The notes: generated by a model not told the origin, from the sequence alone. Positions 1 to 9,496 are shown, counted from the stretch's first letter. The stretch: DNA of 64,000 nucleotides from Saprospiraceae bacterium (GCA_016717265.1 JADKFX010000001.1:930001-994000), one strand, 5' to 3'. Program-made: numbers and translations.

Positions 1-2
1 CA

Positions 3-1322
3 TATGAATGCTACTCAGTATTTGTGTTTGACTATAATTCGCATACAACCGGGAATGTAACTTTGACTGTAGCTTCTATTATTGGAGGTTGCACCAGCGT
101 AAACATTGAATCCAATTTGAATAAAAGTTCTTTTTGCACAGGCGAAAATATCACTTTGACAGCAATGATCCCAACTACGATCCCTAATGCCACTTATTCC
201 TGGACTGGACCAAAGAATTTTAAATCCAATAAAAAAACAATAAATATTAATAATGCGATGCCTGGGCAATCTGGTACATATACCGTAATTGTAGATGATC
301 CAACTAATTGTTCGAGCTCAGATAGTGTTTCTATTGTAATAAATAATCGTCCAACAATTATACCAAGTGTTGATCCAGTCAAAGCAATGGTTTGTGCTGG
401 TGATAGTATCAAGCTTAATGTCAATACCAATGCAACAATTCCGATTTATATTTGGAATGGACCTAATGAATATTTAAGTTCCATACAATCTCCGTTAATT
501 TTAGTGCCCGACACATCGAAATCGGGACGATGGGAATATTTGGTTACTGTTACTGATGACTCCACACATTGCTCAAGTACAGATACCATTTCTGTTCAAA
601 TAAATACCAAGCCTTCCGCGAATATTACATCCCCGGCAACTGGAGTAATTTGTAAGGGAGAAACGCTACTGTTGAATGTTGAAACAAATACTTCGGCAAA
701 TTCATTTTCATGGATCGGGCCAAATTTATTCACATCTATAATTCAAAATCCAAGTATAACTAATGTGGATAATTCAAATCAAGGAAATTATTTTGTAACA
801 GTAACCGATACGAATGGCTGTCATCGAAACGACACAGTTGATGTAAGCATAGAAGAAATAGTCCTTCAGGCAATACCTATAAATGATGGCATTATAGCAT
901 CAGCATCAGGAGGTGCCCGTCCATATACCTACACCCTTTTTCCAGGTGGTCAGACAGATACCACTGGTGTTTTTACAAAATTGAATCCCGGTATATACAC
1001 GATTTCAGTTTCTGATAAGTTTAATTGCAATGACTCTATAACTTTAAATATAGTTGTCGGTACTGTTAATCCTAAAACAGAATGGAGTTTATCGATATCT
1101 CCTAATCCTAGTAATGGCTTGTTTCAAATATTGCGCAAAGAAAACAACAAAAAAGAATTGCATTTAACTGTCTTTGATGCATATGGAAAGATGATTACTA
1201 GCTTTATTATAAATAACGAATTGAAAACTTTGGATTTGAGCAATCAATCAAATGGAGTTTATATGATTCGTATTTCAGACGGCGACAAAGTTGGAGCAAT
1301 GAAAGTTTCAATTGTGAAATGA
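3..1322 (+). CDS. T9SS-sorted Ig/PKD-type repeat surface protein, 5' partial
   Basis: The reading frame is open to the left edge, so only the C-terminal part is visible; a GTG at 24 is merely an internal Val codon. About 440 residues hold repeated beta-sandwich modules of roughly 85-90 residues. Each has a C.G....L.......A...Y.W.GP pattern followed by a G.Y.V.V.D...C strand (WTGPKNF, WNGPNEY, WIGPNLF), typical of PKD/Ig-like adhesin repeats. The last 80 residues are a T9SS type A sorting domain (SISPNPSNGLF, then YGKMI and GVYMIRISDG). The protein is therefore probably exported by SprA/T9SS and anchored or released at the surface. Ligand unknown. The N-terminus and total repeat number lie outside the window. 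Confidence 0.88.
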   Translation, partial: YECYSVFVFDYNSHTTGNVTLTVASIIGGCTSVNIESNLNKSSFCTGENITLTAMIPTTIPNATYSWTGPKNFKSNKKTININNAMPGQSGTYTVIVDDPTNCSSSDSVSIVINNRPTIIPSVDPVKAMVCAGDSIKLNVNTNATIPIYIWNGPNEYLSSIQSPLILVPDTSKSGRWEYLVTVTDDSTHCSSTDTISVQINTKPSANITSPATGVICKGETLLLNVETNTSANSFSWIGPNLFTSIIQNPSITNVDNSNQGNYFVTVTDTNGCHRNDTVDVSIEEIVLQAIPINDGIIASASGGARPYTYTLFPGGQTDTTGVFTKLNPGIYTISVSDKFNCNDSITLNIVVGTVNPKTEWSLSISPNPSNGLFQILRKENNKKELHLTVFDAYGKMITSFIINNELKTLDLSNQSNGVYMIRISDGDKVGAMKVSIVK

Positions 1323-1390
1323 ATTTTAGAAATTAACCAGATCATTCATCAAATGCACAACCTTATCTATATCTAATAAATATTAATAAA

Positions 1391-1729
1391 ATGAAAATTT
1401 CAATCTTTATCTTTTTTCTTTTGATAATTACTGGATGCAGTAAAGACAATGACTCAAATTCAAACTGCGAAACAGTATTCAACCCCAATGGCCCGGCCTT
1501 TATTAAAGTAATTAATAATCGATCAGAAACTGTTCAAGTCTATTTTGGTGATTTCAATTTATCAATAGGCGCGCAGCTTAGAAGTGGTGTTTGTGAAATT
1601 TATGGCGTCCCTGTAAAAAACCGTGCGGTTGAAATTTCCACACTCGATGGTACTAAATCCAAAGACATATTTGTGGATGCAAAAGAAGGAGAGACGACAA
1701 CAATTACTGTAGGGGCTGATTTTTTTTGA
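1391..1729 (+). CDS. small secreted lipoprotein
   Basis: 112 residues beginning with a short hydrophobic signal ending in the lipobox ITGC (Cys16) followed by SKDNDSNSN, the Asp/Ser-rich +2 region typical of Bacteroidota surface lipoproteins. The mature part is about 95 residues and looks all-beta (FIKVINNRSETVQVYFG, then a closing TTITVGADFF); I do not recognise a named family. It lies 68 bp after the T9SS gene and 134 bp before another lipoprotein gene, all on the same strand. It is probably an envelope protein of unknown role. The lipoprotein assignment is firm; function is not. Confidence 0.7.
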   Translation: MKISIFIFFLLIITGCSKDNDSNSNCETVFNPNGPAFIKVINNRSETVQVYFGDFNLSIGAQLRSGVCEIYGVPVKNRAVEISTLDGTKSKDIFVDAKEGETTTITVGADFF

Positions 1730-1863
1730 AAAATAATATTAATAAAATGCTAATTGGATAAAATATTTTATTACAAAATTTCAAGTATACTTTAAATGTA
1801 TTTTTCCATGAATGGAGCAATGACCATAAAAAAAATTGAGTCCTTAAATAAAATTATTATCAA

Positions 1864-2439
1864 ATGAAAAACAAAAATTTGTTGTACATATTGCCATTGA
1901 TGTGTTTTACATTAACGCTAATCAATAGTTGTAAAAAAGATGACATATCCTCTTCATTAATTATTGGCCAAAGTTATCAAGGTGGCAAAATCGCCTATAT
2001 TTTACAACCAGGAGATTCTAATTATATCCATAATACACAACATGGATTAATTGCAGCTCCAAACGATCACAGTAGTGACATTCAATGGTATGATAAACAT
2101 ATATACAACCATATTGGTACAACATCATCGAAAATAGGCACTGGAAGTGCAAATACAAATACTATTGTAAATCTTCAAGGTGAAGGCACCTATGCAGCTA
2201 AGTTGTGTTTAGATTTAGTTTTGAATGGTTACGACGACTGGTATTTACCAAGTTATTATGAATTAACCACGCTAAACTCCAATAAGCTTAAAATAGGAAA
2301 TTTTGACCCTTTTGGATACTATTGGAGTTCAACAGAAAACAATGAGTACTATGCTTGGGGATTTGACTTTGATTTAGGTAAGAATCATATTAATCTAAAA
2401 GACGGATTTGGAAAAGTACGAGCTATTCGTTCTTTCTAA
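1864..2439 (+). CDS. DUF1566-type (Lcl C-terminal-like) lipoprotein
   Basis: 191 residues with a lipoprotein signal (LINSCKKDD, Cys at about 23). The mature domain carries the hallmarks of DUF1566/Lcl-C: an opening IGQSYQGGKIAYIL, a central DDWYLPSYYELTTL motif and YYWSSTENN, ending GKVRAIRSF. In Bacteroidota this domain is common on surface lipoproteins and fibrobacter-succinogenes-major-paralog-like proteins; biochemical function is not established. Length fits a single-domain member. It belongs to the run of same-strand envelope genes between 1.4 and 4.6 kb, though the spacings (over 30 bp) do not prove an operon. Confidence 0.75.
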   Translation: MKNKNLLYILPLMCFTLTLINSCKKDDISSSLIIGQSYQGGKIAYILQPGDSNYIHNTQHGLIAAPNDHSSDIQWYDKHIYNHIGTTSSKIGTGSANTNTIVNLQGEGTYAAKLCLDLVLNGYDDWYLPSYYELTTLNSNKLKIGNFDPFGYYWSSTENNEYYAWGFDFDLGKNHINLKDGFGKVRAIRSF

Positions 2440-2472
2440 AAAGTTGAATATTAATAATAATATAATTAACTT

Positions 2473-3933
2473 ATGCCTCAGTTTAAATTTCTTAGTTATT
2501 TTTTATTGTATTTAATTTTCACTATTCCACATGGAAATTCACAGGATAATCCATTAATTGAGGCATTCAAAAAAAACAACTACGACCAAGTCAGGCAATT
2601 ATTAAATGAAAATAAATATATAAATGTTCCTGATCCTTATAATAATTGGACCCCGATTTTTTATGCTACCACTCAAGCTGGTTTGGAATCATATTTAAAA
2701 TCGGAAAAGAAAAATAAGAATTCTGAAGGTCAAAGTTTTATTGAATATAAACAGCAATTTCATGAAATAGTAAATATGCTCTTAGAAAAAGGTGCCAGGA
2801 TAAACGTGTTTGATAAAATTGGAAAAAGTCCACTCTACTATGCAGTATTTAATGATGATAGTATTCTTGTAAATCAATTTTTGGATAAAGGTGTGGGAAT
2901 TGAAGATTCTGAAGAGTTATTTCTGTTAGCTTCAAAATACGGATTTATTAGGATTGTATCTAATTTGCTAGAAAATAAATTGGATCCATGTGATGCCAAT
3001 AAAGAGGGGTTTGGGGCTTTACATCTTGCAGCAATGAATGGGAAATTAAATACTTTTAGCATATTGTCGTCCAACACCACAAACATTGATTGTAAAACAA
3101 AGCCATCTTCAGGTTATTTTTCAGAACTCACTTCATTGCAACTTGCTTGTATGAATGGCCAGGTTCAAGTCATTCCCAATCTTTTATCAAAAGGAGCATT
3201 ATTAGAAGTAAAAATGAAGGATGGCAAGAATTTGCTCCATTTAGCAGCTATGGGTGCTAGATTCGAAGTGTCCAGTTATTCCAAAAAGGGTGAAATAGAA
3301 ATGGAAGATATTGTACTTGGGGGCAATATTAATTTAGTCCAATTCATAGATTCAGTCAAACCTAATTTACATGAATACGACCAGATCGGAGCCAACCCAT
3401 TACATTATGCATGCTATTACAGGAAGTTGCCGCTTGCTGTAGAATTATTTAATCAAGGAGAATTGCCAGTGATTATCAAATCAACTTGCGAGCATTCATT
3501 TGCCTCAGCCTTATCACAAATTCTTTTTAAAATAGAAAAAGATACGAACTCATTTGTGAAAAGTGAATTTGATATCGCCAAGAATTTGATTTTGATTGCG
3601 AAAAAGAAATATCAGGATAGCTTAACCAAAGTGAATAATAAAATTGTGAGTAGCGATTTACTCAATATTCTTACCGTGGCTTTGACATTTGCCGGAGGTG
3701 GTTTGATAGGTTTGGCTTTAACTTATGGTGATATATTCTCTGAAATTGAGTGCCCAGTTATTCATTCTTATGATTTAAAAAGTATTAAAAAATATCTAAA
3801 AGCTCAAATAACGATTTGTGATAACTTTTTAGTCTTAATGGACGACAAGGATGCCATTCAAAACAAAAATATATTTTATGAAAAATTAATTTCAATTCTC
3901 AATGTAAAAGAATTAATGAGTAAGGAGCAATAA
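2473..3933 (+). CDS. secreted ankyrin-repeat protein
   Basis: 486 residues starting with a signal peptide (hydrophobic stretch ending HGNSQDN). Ankyrin repeats run from about residue 30 to 330, with recognisable units such as GKSPLYYAVFNDD, GFGALHLAAMNGK, LTSLQLACMNGQ, GKNLLHLAAMG and GANPLHYACYYRK. Between repeats lies an insertion rich in Lys/Asn. Near residue 400 a hydrophobic segment (ILTVALTFAGGGLIGLAL) may be a membrane helix, followed by a 70-residue polar tail. Ankyrin domains mediate protein contacts; the partner is unknown. It starts 33 bp after the DUF1566 lipoprotein and precedes another secreted protein by 39 bp, so the three may be co-transcribed. Confidence 0.8.
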   Translation: MPQFKFLSYFLLYLIFTIPHGNSQDNPLIEAFKKNNYDQVRQLLNENKYINVPDPYNNWTPIFYATTQAGLESYLKSEKKNKNSEGQSFIEYKQQFHEIVNMLLEKGARINVFDKIGKSPLYYAVFNDDSILVNQFLDKGVGIEDSEELFLLASKYGFIRIVSNLLENKLDPCDANKEGFGALHLAAMNGKLNTFSILSSNTTNIDCKTKPSSGYFSELTSLQLACMNGQVQVIPNLLSKGALLEVKMKDGKNLLHLAAMGARFEVSSYSKKGEIEMEDIVLGGNINLVQFIDSVKPNLHEYDQIGANPLHYACYYRKLPLAVELFNQGELPVIIKSTCEHSFASALSQILFKIEKDTNSFVKSEFDIAKNLILIAKKKYQDSLTKVNNKIVSSDLLNILTVALTFAGGGLIGLALTYGDIFSEIECPVIHSYDLKSIKKYLKAQITICDNFLVLMDDKDAIQNKNIFYEKLISILNVKELMSKEQ

Positions 3934-3972
3934 ACATTCACAATTTACAATAGTCAATTAAAAAAAACAATT

Positions 3973-4557
3973 ATGAAAAAATCAATCGTATCTGCATTCT
4001 TTTTACTATTAACATCTGGTTTTATAAATTCACAGTCGGCCGTTATCCTGGATAAAGCACAAATAAATTTTCCAGTTCAGGATAAATTATCCGCAGTTGT
4101 TTTTATTCCAATTGAAACGTTTTCAATAGATGCAAAAGATCATCTTGAAGAAACAAATTGGGACTTTGATTATTATAATGTAACAAAAGAACAGATTCGG
4201 ATTCTGTGCAGGTCACTTTTCTTAGAAGCAAAATTTGAAGCTATACAAAGCGACTCTAGTAATGCTTCCTCTTATACATTAAGTTTCGGTATGGAGGGCA
4301 CAACGACAGGAAAAATAAGTACTGCCTATAGCGATGTTACAACAAATCTAGAGTTGACCTGGAAGTTGGCGTCCAACAAAGATTCAAAAATACTTTTTAG
4401 AGAGAAAATTACCGGATCATTTACTAACAAAATTGGTAATTTATTTAATGGGAAGAAAAATGCAAGAAAAAGAATGGAAGGAGCACTAACTGATGCTTTT
4501 CTTAAATCATATACTTTATTATATACAAAGATTAGTGAAATTCAAAAACAAGAATGA
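3973..4557 (+). CDS. secreted protein of unknown function
   Basis: 194 residues with a clear signal peptide (MKKSIVSAFFLLLTSGF, cleavage near INSQSA). The mature region has an alternating beta pattern in the middle (TLSFGMEGTTTGKI, NLELTWKLAS) and a basic/amphipathic C-terminal helix (GKKNARKRMEGALTDAFLKS). No family recognised; the layout resembles small periplasmic proteins of the YajG/DUF4136 type, but I cannot show homology. It is the last gene of the rightward run and converges on frr, 38 bp away. Confidence 0.65.
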   Translation: MKKSIVSAFFLLLTSGFINSQSAVILDKAQINFPVQDKLSAVVFIPIETFSIDAKDHLEETNWDFDYYNVTKEQIRILCRSLFLEAKFEAIQSDSSNASSYTLSFGMEGTTTGKISTAYSDVTTNLELTWKLASNKDSKILFREKITGSFTNKIGNLFNGKKNARKRMEGALTDAFLKSYTLLYTKISEIQKQE

Positions 4558-4595
4558 TCTATAATTATACTTCACAACGGCAATAACGAGAATTT

Positions 4596-5159
4596 TTAAA
4601 CCGTCATTATTTCTTTATCTTTTAGTTCCACAATTTTATCAATTTTGGAACTATAATCGTTGACAGAATTTTGAATTTCTTGTTCTTTACGTTTTGCAAT
4701 ATCTTCAGCAAGTCCGTTTTTTTGTTCCTTTTTAATAGTGTCAAGTATTTTATGTCGGGTTGCTCGCACACTTACTTTGGCTTCTTCACCATAATGTTTG
4801 ATTTGTTTGACATATTCTTTTCTTCGTTCTTCTGTTAAAGGTGGAATGGAGATGCGTATTAATTCTCCGTCGTTTTGTGGAGTAAGTCCTAAATTGGATG
4901 CAAAGATTGCTTGTTCAATGTCTCCAATAATTTTCTTTTCCCAAGGTTGAATTGCAATGGTACGGGAATCAGACAAACTGAGATTTGCAACTTGAGTAAT
5001 GGGTACCGGGGAGCCATAATAATTAACCAAAATTCCATCTAAAACAGAAGTAGATGCCTTTCCAGTTCTGACTTTTGATAATTCTTTATGTAAATGATCG
5101 ATCGCTCGGTCAAAATCTTCTTTTGCTTTTTTAAATTGTAATTCTAGTTCTGCCGACAT
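4596..5159 (-). CDS. frr: ribosome recycling factor
   Basis: 187 residues, the usual length of RRF (about 185). The conserved VRTGKAS near residue 30 and PPLTEERRKE near residue 107 are both present, as is the DxxxxIDKIV-type C-terminal helix. With EF-G, RRF splits post-termination 70S ribosomes in the cytosol. It lies 43 bp downstream of the peptidase gene on the same strand. The start is the first Met of the frame, preceded by an AT-rich gap without Shine-Dalgarno. Confidence 0.97.
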   Translation of the reverse strand: MSAELELQFKKAKEDFDRAIDHLHKELSKVRTGKASTSVLDGILVNYYGSPVPITQVANLSLSDSRTIAIQPWEKKIIGDIEQAIFASNLGLTPQNDGELIRISIPPLTEERRKEYVKQIKHYGEEAKVSVRATRHKILDTIKKEQKNGLAEDIAKRKEQEIQNSVNDYSSKIDKIVELKDKEIMTV

Positions 5160-5202
5160 AAAAGCCTTATTAATAGTTATATATAATACAGTTTACGCTA
5201 AA

Positions 5203-5904
5203 TTAGTCCCTGTTGATCCCTACGTAGCGCAAAACTAAATAAATCAGCATAACTAATGAAGATAAAGCTGCAGATACATAAGTGAGTCCTGCCCAGGTAA
5301 GTGCATCTTTTGCCCCATCATATTCAGCACCAGAAACAATTCCCCGTTCATTAATCCAGACTAATGCACGTTTAGAAGCATCAAATTCGACAGGTAATGT
5401 GATAAAACTAAATAAAGTGGTGACTGCAAAAACGATAATCGTGATCAATAATAAAGAAGGAAAGGTATTTGCTAACATAAATGCAGCAATCAATAAAAAC
5501 TGCTGAGCCATGGAAGCAACCTTTACGACGGGCACCAATCGGGACCTTAATTGTAACATAGCGTAGGCAGTATCATGTTGAACAGCATGTCCGCATTCAT
5601 GAGCAGCAACCGCTGCAGAAGCAACACTTCTTCCATGATAAACATCGTGACTTAGGTTTACCGTTTTGTCTAAAGGATTATAATGATCACTTAAAAAACC
5701 ATTGGATTCCAATACCTTGACTTCATGGATACCGTAATAATTTAACATTTCTTCTGCTATTTCCTTACCCGATTTATTAGAGCGAAGACCCATCAAAGAA
5801 TAGGTTTTAAACTTAGACTGTAAACGGTTTGAAACAAACATCCCAATCAGCGATAAAACAATCGTGAGTATATAGTAAATCATGTAATCTGCATTAAATA
5901 TCAT
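5203..5904 (-). CDS. YugP-family zinc metallopeptidase, membrane protein
   Basis: 233 residues with an N-terminal membrane helix (YYILTIVLSLIGMFV) and further hydrophobic segments in the C-terminal half (IAAFMLANTFPSLLLI and VSAALSSLVMLIYLVL). The zinc-protease motif HECGH is at residues 102-106 in the context AAHECGHAVQH, and the family LSHDVYHGRS segment sits just before. YugP (neutral zinc metallopeptidase, DUF-type) proteins are membrane-bound with unknown substrates. Met8 is an alternative start only 21 bp inside. Downstream frr follows closely on the same strand, so translation-related co-expression is possible. Confidence 0.88.
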   Translation of the reverse strand: MIFNADYMIYYILTIVLSLIGMFVSNRLQSKFKTYSLMGLRSNKSGKEIAEEMLNYYGIHEVKVLESNGFLSDHYNPLDKTVNLSHDVYHGRSVASAAVAAHECGHAVQHDTAYAMLQLRSRLVPVVKVASMAQQFLLIAAFMLANTFPSLLLITIIVFAVTTLFSFITLPVEFDASKRALVWINERGIVSGAEYDGAKDALTWAGLTYVSAALSSLVMLIYLVLRYVGINRD

Positions 5905-6023
5905 AGTAATAGTTTTTGTAAATAAGACTAACAGTAAAAATGGAAAAGAGATTCAAAAATAGGAATTAAAATTTTCTTAAAAAATAGTAAAGTTTAATTT
6001 GAAAAAAACAGGGATTCAACTAT

Positions 6024-7334
6024 TTAAAGACTTCTGGATTGGAAAAAACGAGTTTCCTTGATGAATTCAAAACCAGTATAAGGTCTGAGTGCTTCCGGAA
6101 TGCGGATACCTTCCGGAGTTTGATGGTTTTCAAGTAAAGCGGCTACAATACGCGCTAAGGCAAGTGCACTTCCATTTAAAGTGTGCGTAAATGCAGAATC
6201 CCCTTTTTCATTTTTAAAACGAAGTTTTAAACGGTTTGCCTGGAAACTTTCAAAATTAGAAACCGAACTGACTTCCAACCATCGTTGTTGTGCGGCGGAA
6301 TACACTTCAAAATCATAGGTCATCGCTGCTGTAAAGCCCATGTCACCACCACATAATCGGAGGATTCTATAAGGGAGTTCTAATTTCAGGAGCAAGCTTT
6401 CAACGTGTTGGATCATTTCATCGAGCACGGCATACGAATTGTCGGGATGCTCAATTCTAACTAATTCAACTTTGTCAAACTGATGTACTCGGTTTAAGCC
6501 TTTCACATGTGCACCATACGAACCCGCTTCCCGCCTAAAGCAAGGGGTATATGCACAAAGTTTAAAAGAGAAATCCTGGGATTTTAAAAGGATATCTCTA
6601 TAAATATTAGTAACCGGTACTTCCGCTGTTGGAATTAGGTATAGATTATCTTTTTCAGCAAAATACATCTGCCCTTCTTTATCTGGCAATTGGCCAGTTG
6701 CCCGAGCAGAATCGGCATTGACTAAAAGGGGTGCTTGAATTTCTTCATATCCAGCTTTGGAAGCTTCATCCAGGAAAAAATTAATTAAAGCGCGCTGCAA
6801 TTTAGCACCTTGATTCCTGTATAATATGAATCCGGAACCTGCAATTTTTACGCCTAGTTCCATATCAAAAAGATCGTATTTTTTAGCCAACTCCCAATGA
6901 GGCAGTGCATCTTTTGGCAATTCAGGAAGTGCTTGAACCCAAGGTTTATAAACCAGATTGTCTTCAGCGGATGTTCCTTCAGGTACCAAATGAAATGGAA
7001 TATTTGGAAGCTGAATCAGTTTTTCTTCAAGTTGGACTTTAGCCAAAGCTAGCTGATCTTCCAGTATCTTATTTTGTTCCTTTAAATCTGCAACGCCTTG
7101 TTTTAAGGCTTCTGCAGCCGATACTTGCCCTGATTTAAACAAATCACCAATCTCTTTAGCCAATTGGTTTAATTTCGCTAAATTATCATCGACAAGACCT
7201 TGGGTGGCTTTCCGGGTGTCATCTAAGGCAATTATTTCCGGAACCAGGGAAATGAGATCTTTTGATAAATTTCGTTTCTTGTAACCTTCAATAACCCTTT
7301 CGGTTTCATTTCTTAGAATCCTGAGTTCTACCAT
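6024..7334 (-). CDS. serS: seryl-tRNA synthetase
   Basis: 436 residues, near the family norm of about 425. An N-terminal coiled-coil arm (residues about 30-110, Lys/Glu/Gln-rich) binds the long variable arm of tRNA-Ser. The class II core follows: TAEVPVTNI, motif 2 FRREAGSYG, and motif 3 GSALALARI near the C-terminus. It charges tRNA-Ser (and tRNA-Sec where present) in the cytosol. The start Met (MVELRIL) matches the family N-terminus. The gene is divergent from rho, with 283 bp between them. Confidence 0.97.
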   Translation of the reverse strand: MVELRILRNETERVIEGYKKRNLSKDLISLVPEIIALDDTRKATQGLVDDNLAKLNQLAKEIGDLFKSGQVSAAEALKQGVADLKEQNKILEDQLALAKVQLEEKLIQLPNIPFHLVPEGTSAEDNLVYKPWVQALPELPKDALPHWELAKKYDLFDMELGVKIAGSGFILYRNQGAKLQRALINFFLDEASKAGYEEIQAPLLVNADSARATGQLPDKEGQMYFAEKDNLYLIPTAEVPVTNIYRDILLKSQDFSFKLCAYTPCFRREAGSYGAHVKGLNRVHQFDKVELVRIEHPDNSYAVLDEMIQHVESLLLKLELPYRILRLCGGDMGFTAAMTYDFEVYSAAQQRWLEVSSVSNFESFQANRLKLRFKNEKGDSAFTHTLNGSALALARIVAALLENHQTPEGIRIPEALRPYTGFEFIKETRFFQSRSL

Positions 7335-7416
7335 ATTATAAATCTTCTGTTGGGCAATGTTACATCAAGAACTGGAAATTTTTAAAAAAAAGATGAAAAA
7401 TCAATTTGAGATATCA

Positions 7417-7537
7417 TATATTTGCATGGCAAAACCGAATGGTTTTCAAATCTATCGCATCTCCAGAGTTTTTCCTGTTAGTCTATTTCAAATAAATATT
7501 CAGATCTAATTTGATATATAGATTGACTGAAACTCTG
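7417..7537 (+). promoter_or_regulatory. rho upstream region: -7 element and three-tier leader hairpin
   Basis: TATATTTG at 7417-7424 fits the Bacteroidota -7 consensus TAnnTTTG; no good -33 was found at the usual spacing. Downstream, three nested pairings form one long imperfect hairpin: CAGAGTTT (7464-7471) with AAACTCTG (7530-7537), TAGTCTAT (7479-7486) with ATAGATTG (7518-7525, two wobbles), and TCAAAT (7488-7493) with ATTTGA (7509-7514). It lies 80 bp before the rho start. rho autoregulates in other bacteria, so this may be a regulatory leader; that link is an inference. Confidence 0.5.
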
Positions 7538-7617
7538 AAAATCGAACCGTATTAGAACCCGTTTTTATTTCAAATCTTTAATTTTTGACCCTTTTTCCAT
7601 CCGTCCAATTTTAGTTT

Positions 7618-9402
7618 ATGTACGATATTTTGCAATTAAATGATATGCTGGTTCCAGAACTTAGGGAATTAGCTGAAAAGAATGGCGTAGTAAATCCTAA
7701 AAAACTTAGTAAACAGGATTTAATCTATAAAATTTTAGATCAGCAAGCTCTAAATAAAAGCTCAGAAACTGCTGATGAAACCAAAGAAGGAGCGCCTAAT
7801 GTAGGAGATAAAACACCTGCTTATGATATTTTGGAAGATGAAAATAACGTGCGACATCGCCGAAGACGAGTCGTTAAAGCTGCAGATCAGAATGAAGAAG
7901 CAGAGCTGGTTCAAGATTCAAAAATAGAAAAAATGGAGGCTGAAGCTCCAATCACAGAAGCTGAAGTAATACCAGAAGTGGTTGCAGAAACTTCAGAAAA
8001 AATTGCAGAAATGCCACAAGAAGATACACGTCAAAGGTTTCAACCAAGAGATCGCAGACAAAGTGGAGGTGATTTTAGACCAAATCCAAACCCGAATAGA
8101 AGATATAATCCAAATCAAAACCCAAATCAGAATCCGAATTCAAACCAAAATCTAAATCCAAACCCGAATCCAAATCGGGAACCTGGAAATCAAGAGGAAA
8201 GAACAGAAACACCAGGACAAGAAGTGGAAGAAAATTTCGAACAACCAAGACGTCCGGAACCTTTATTTATTGTTGAATTAGAAGGGGTTATTGAAGGTGC
8301 AGGTGTTTTAGAAATGATGCCGGATGGTTACGGTTTTTTAAGAAGTTCGGATTACAATTATCTTTCTTCTCCTGATGATATTTATGTGTCGCCATCTCAA
8401 ATAAAATTATTTGGATTAAAAACCGGAGATACCGTTGTCGGACCAATTCGCCCACCAAAAGAAGGAGAAAAATATTTTGCTTTATTAAAAGTTTCAAGAA
8501 TCAATGGATTAGAGCCTGCTATGATCCGGGATCGGGTACCTTTTGATTATTTGACACCATTGTTTCCAAATGAGAAATTTAAATTGACTACGAGTCCTGC
8601 AGGTAGAGATTATGGAAACCGAATGATCGATTTATTTACACCCATCGGTAAAGGACAGAGGGGATTGATTGTTGCACAACCGAAAACCGGAAAAACCTTC
8701 TTATTAAAAGATATTGCCAATGCAATTTCTACAAATCATCCGGAATGTTTTTTATTGATTTTATTAATTGATGAAAGGCCAGAAGAGGTTACAGATATGA
8801 GGAGAAGCGTGAATGCAGAAGTGATTGCTTCGACTTTTGATGAACCAGCTGATAATCATGTACGCGTTGCAAATATCGTCTTAGAGAAAGCAAAGCGAAT
8901 GGTAGAATGTGGACATGACGTAGTCATTCTGTTGGATTCCATTACCCGTTTAGCCAGAGCATATAATACAGTAGCTCCATCTTCAGGTAAAGTATTATCA
9001 GGAGGGGTGGAAGCAAATGCTTTACAAAAACCAAAGAAATTTTTTGGAGCTGCCCGGAAAATTGAAAATGGAGGATCCCTTACTATTATAGCGACTGCTT
9101 TAATTGATACGGGTTCCAAAATGGATGGGGTTATCTTCGAAGAATTTAAAGGTACTGGTAATATGGAATTACAACTCGACAGAACCTTATCCAATAAACG
9201 TTTATATCCATCCATTGATCTAACGAAATCCAGTACCAGAAGGGAAGACTTACTTTTAGATGATCAAATCATCCAGAAAATGTTTGTATTGAGAAATCAT
9301 TTGGCTGATATGAAACCTGAGGAAGCCGTAGAATTTGTGAAAAAGCATATGGTAGGTACTACTACTAATGAAGAGTTCTTGATTTCTATGAATAGTCGAT
9401 AA
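7618..9402 (+). CDS. rho: transcription termination factor Rho, long Bacteroidota form
   Basis: 594 residues against about 420 in E. coli. An N-terminal Rho_N helical domain (residues 1-45, LNDMLVPELRELAEKNG) is followed by an acidic linker and an Asn/Pro/Gln-rich low-complexity insertion (about residues 156-190, encoded near 8083-8185). The RNA-binding OSB fold then starts near residue 225 (GVLEMMPDGYGFLRS). The ATPase core has Walker A PKTGKTFLLKD and the R-loop/Q-loop region STFDEPADNHVRVA. Rho is a hexameric RNA translocase that terminates transcription. The insertion is typical of Bacteroidota Rho proteins, where it is thought to extend RNA contacts or promote condensation. Confidence 0.97.
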   Translation: MYDILQLNDMLVPELRELAEKNGVVNPKKLSKQDLIYKILDQQALNKSSETADETKEGAPNVGDKTPAYDILEDENNVRHRRRRVVKAADQNEEAELVQDSKIEKMEAEAPITEAEVIPEVVAETSEKIAEMPQEDTRQRFQPRDRRQSGGDFRPNPNPNRRYNPNQNPNQNPNSNQNLNPNPNPNREPGNQEERTETPGQEVEENFEQPRRPEPLFIVELEGVIEGAGVLEMMPDGYGFLRSSDYNYLSSPDDIYVSPSQIKLFGLKTGDTVVGPIRPPKEGEKYFALLKVSRINGLEPAMIRDRVPFDYLTPLFPNEKFKLTTSPAGRDYGNRMIDLFTPIGKGQRGLIVAQPKTGKTFLLKDIANAISTNHPECFLLILLIDERPEEVTDMRRSVNAEVIASTFDEPADNHVRVANIVLEKAKRMVECGHDVVILLDSITRLARAYNTVAPSSGKVLSGGVEANALQKPKKFFGAARKIENGGSLTIIATALIDTGSKMDGVIFEEFKGTGNMELQLDRTLSNKRLYPSIDLTKSSTRREDLLLDDQIIQKMFVLRNHLADMKPEEAVEFVKKHMVGTTTNEEFLISMNSR

Positions 9403-9430
9403 TCCTTTGAAAATTAAAAAGCAAAAGATT

Positions 9431-9459
9431 TTGAATAAATAAAATAAAATGTATCTTTG
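9431..9459 (+). promoter_or_regulatory. Bacteroidota-type promoter for rpmH-rnpA
   Basis: TTG at 9431-9433 (inside TTTTG) and TATCTTTG at 9452-9459 are separated by 18 bp, a near-ideal match to the -33/-7 consensus of the Bacteroidota primary sigma factor. Transcription would start near 9466, about 30 nt before the rpmH ATG. Confidence 0.75.
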
Positions 9460-9496
9460 CAGTCCTTTTTAATAAGGCATTGAAAATCATCTTGTT

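Noticed and set aside
8288..8497. Antisense frames inside rho, dnaE2, the permease and the ATPase
   Set aside because: All lie opposite strongly supported genes and show no domain, start context or conservation clue.
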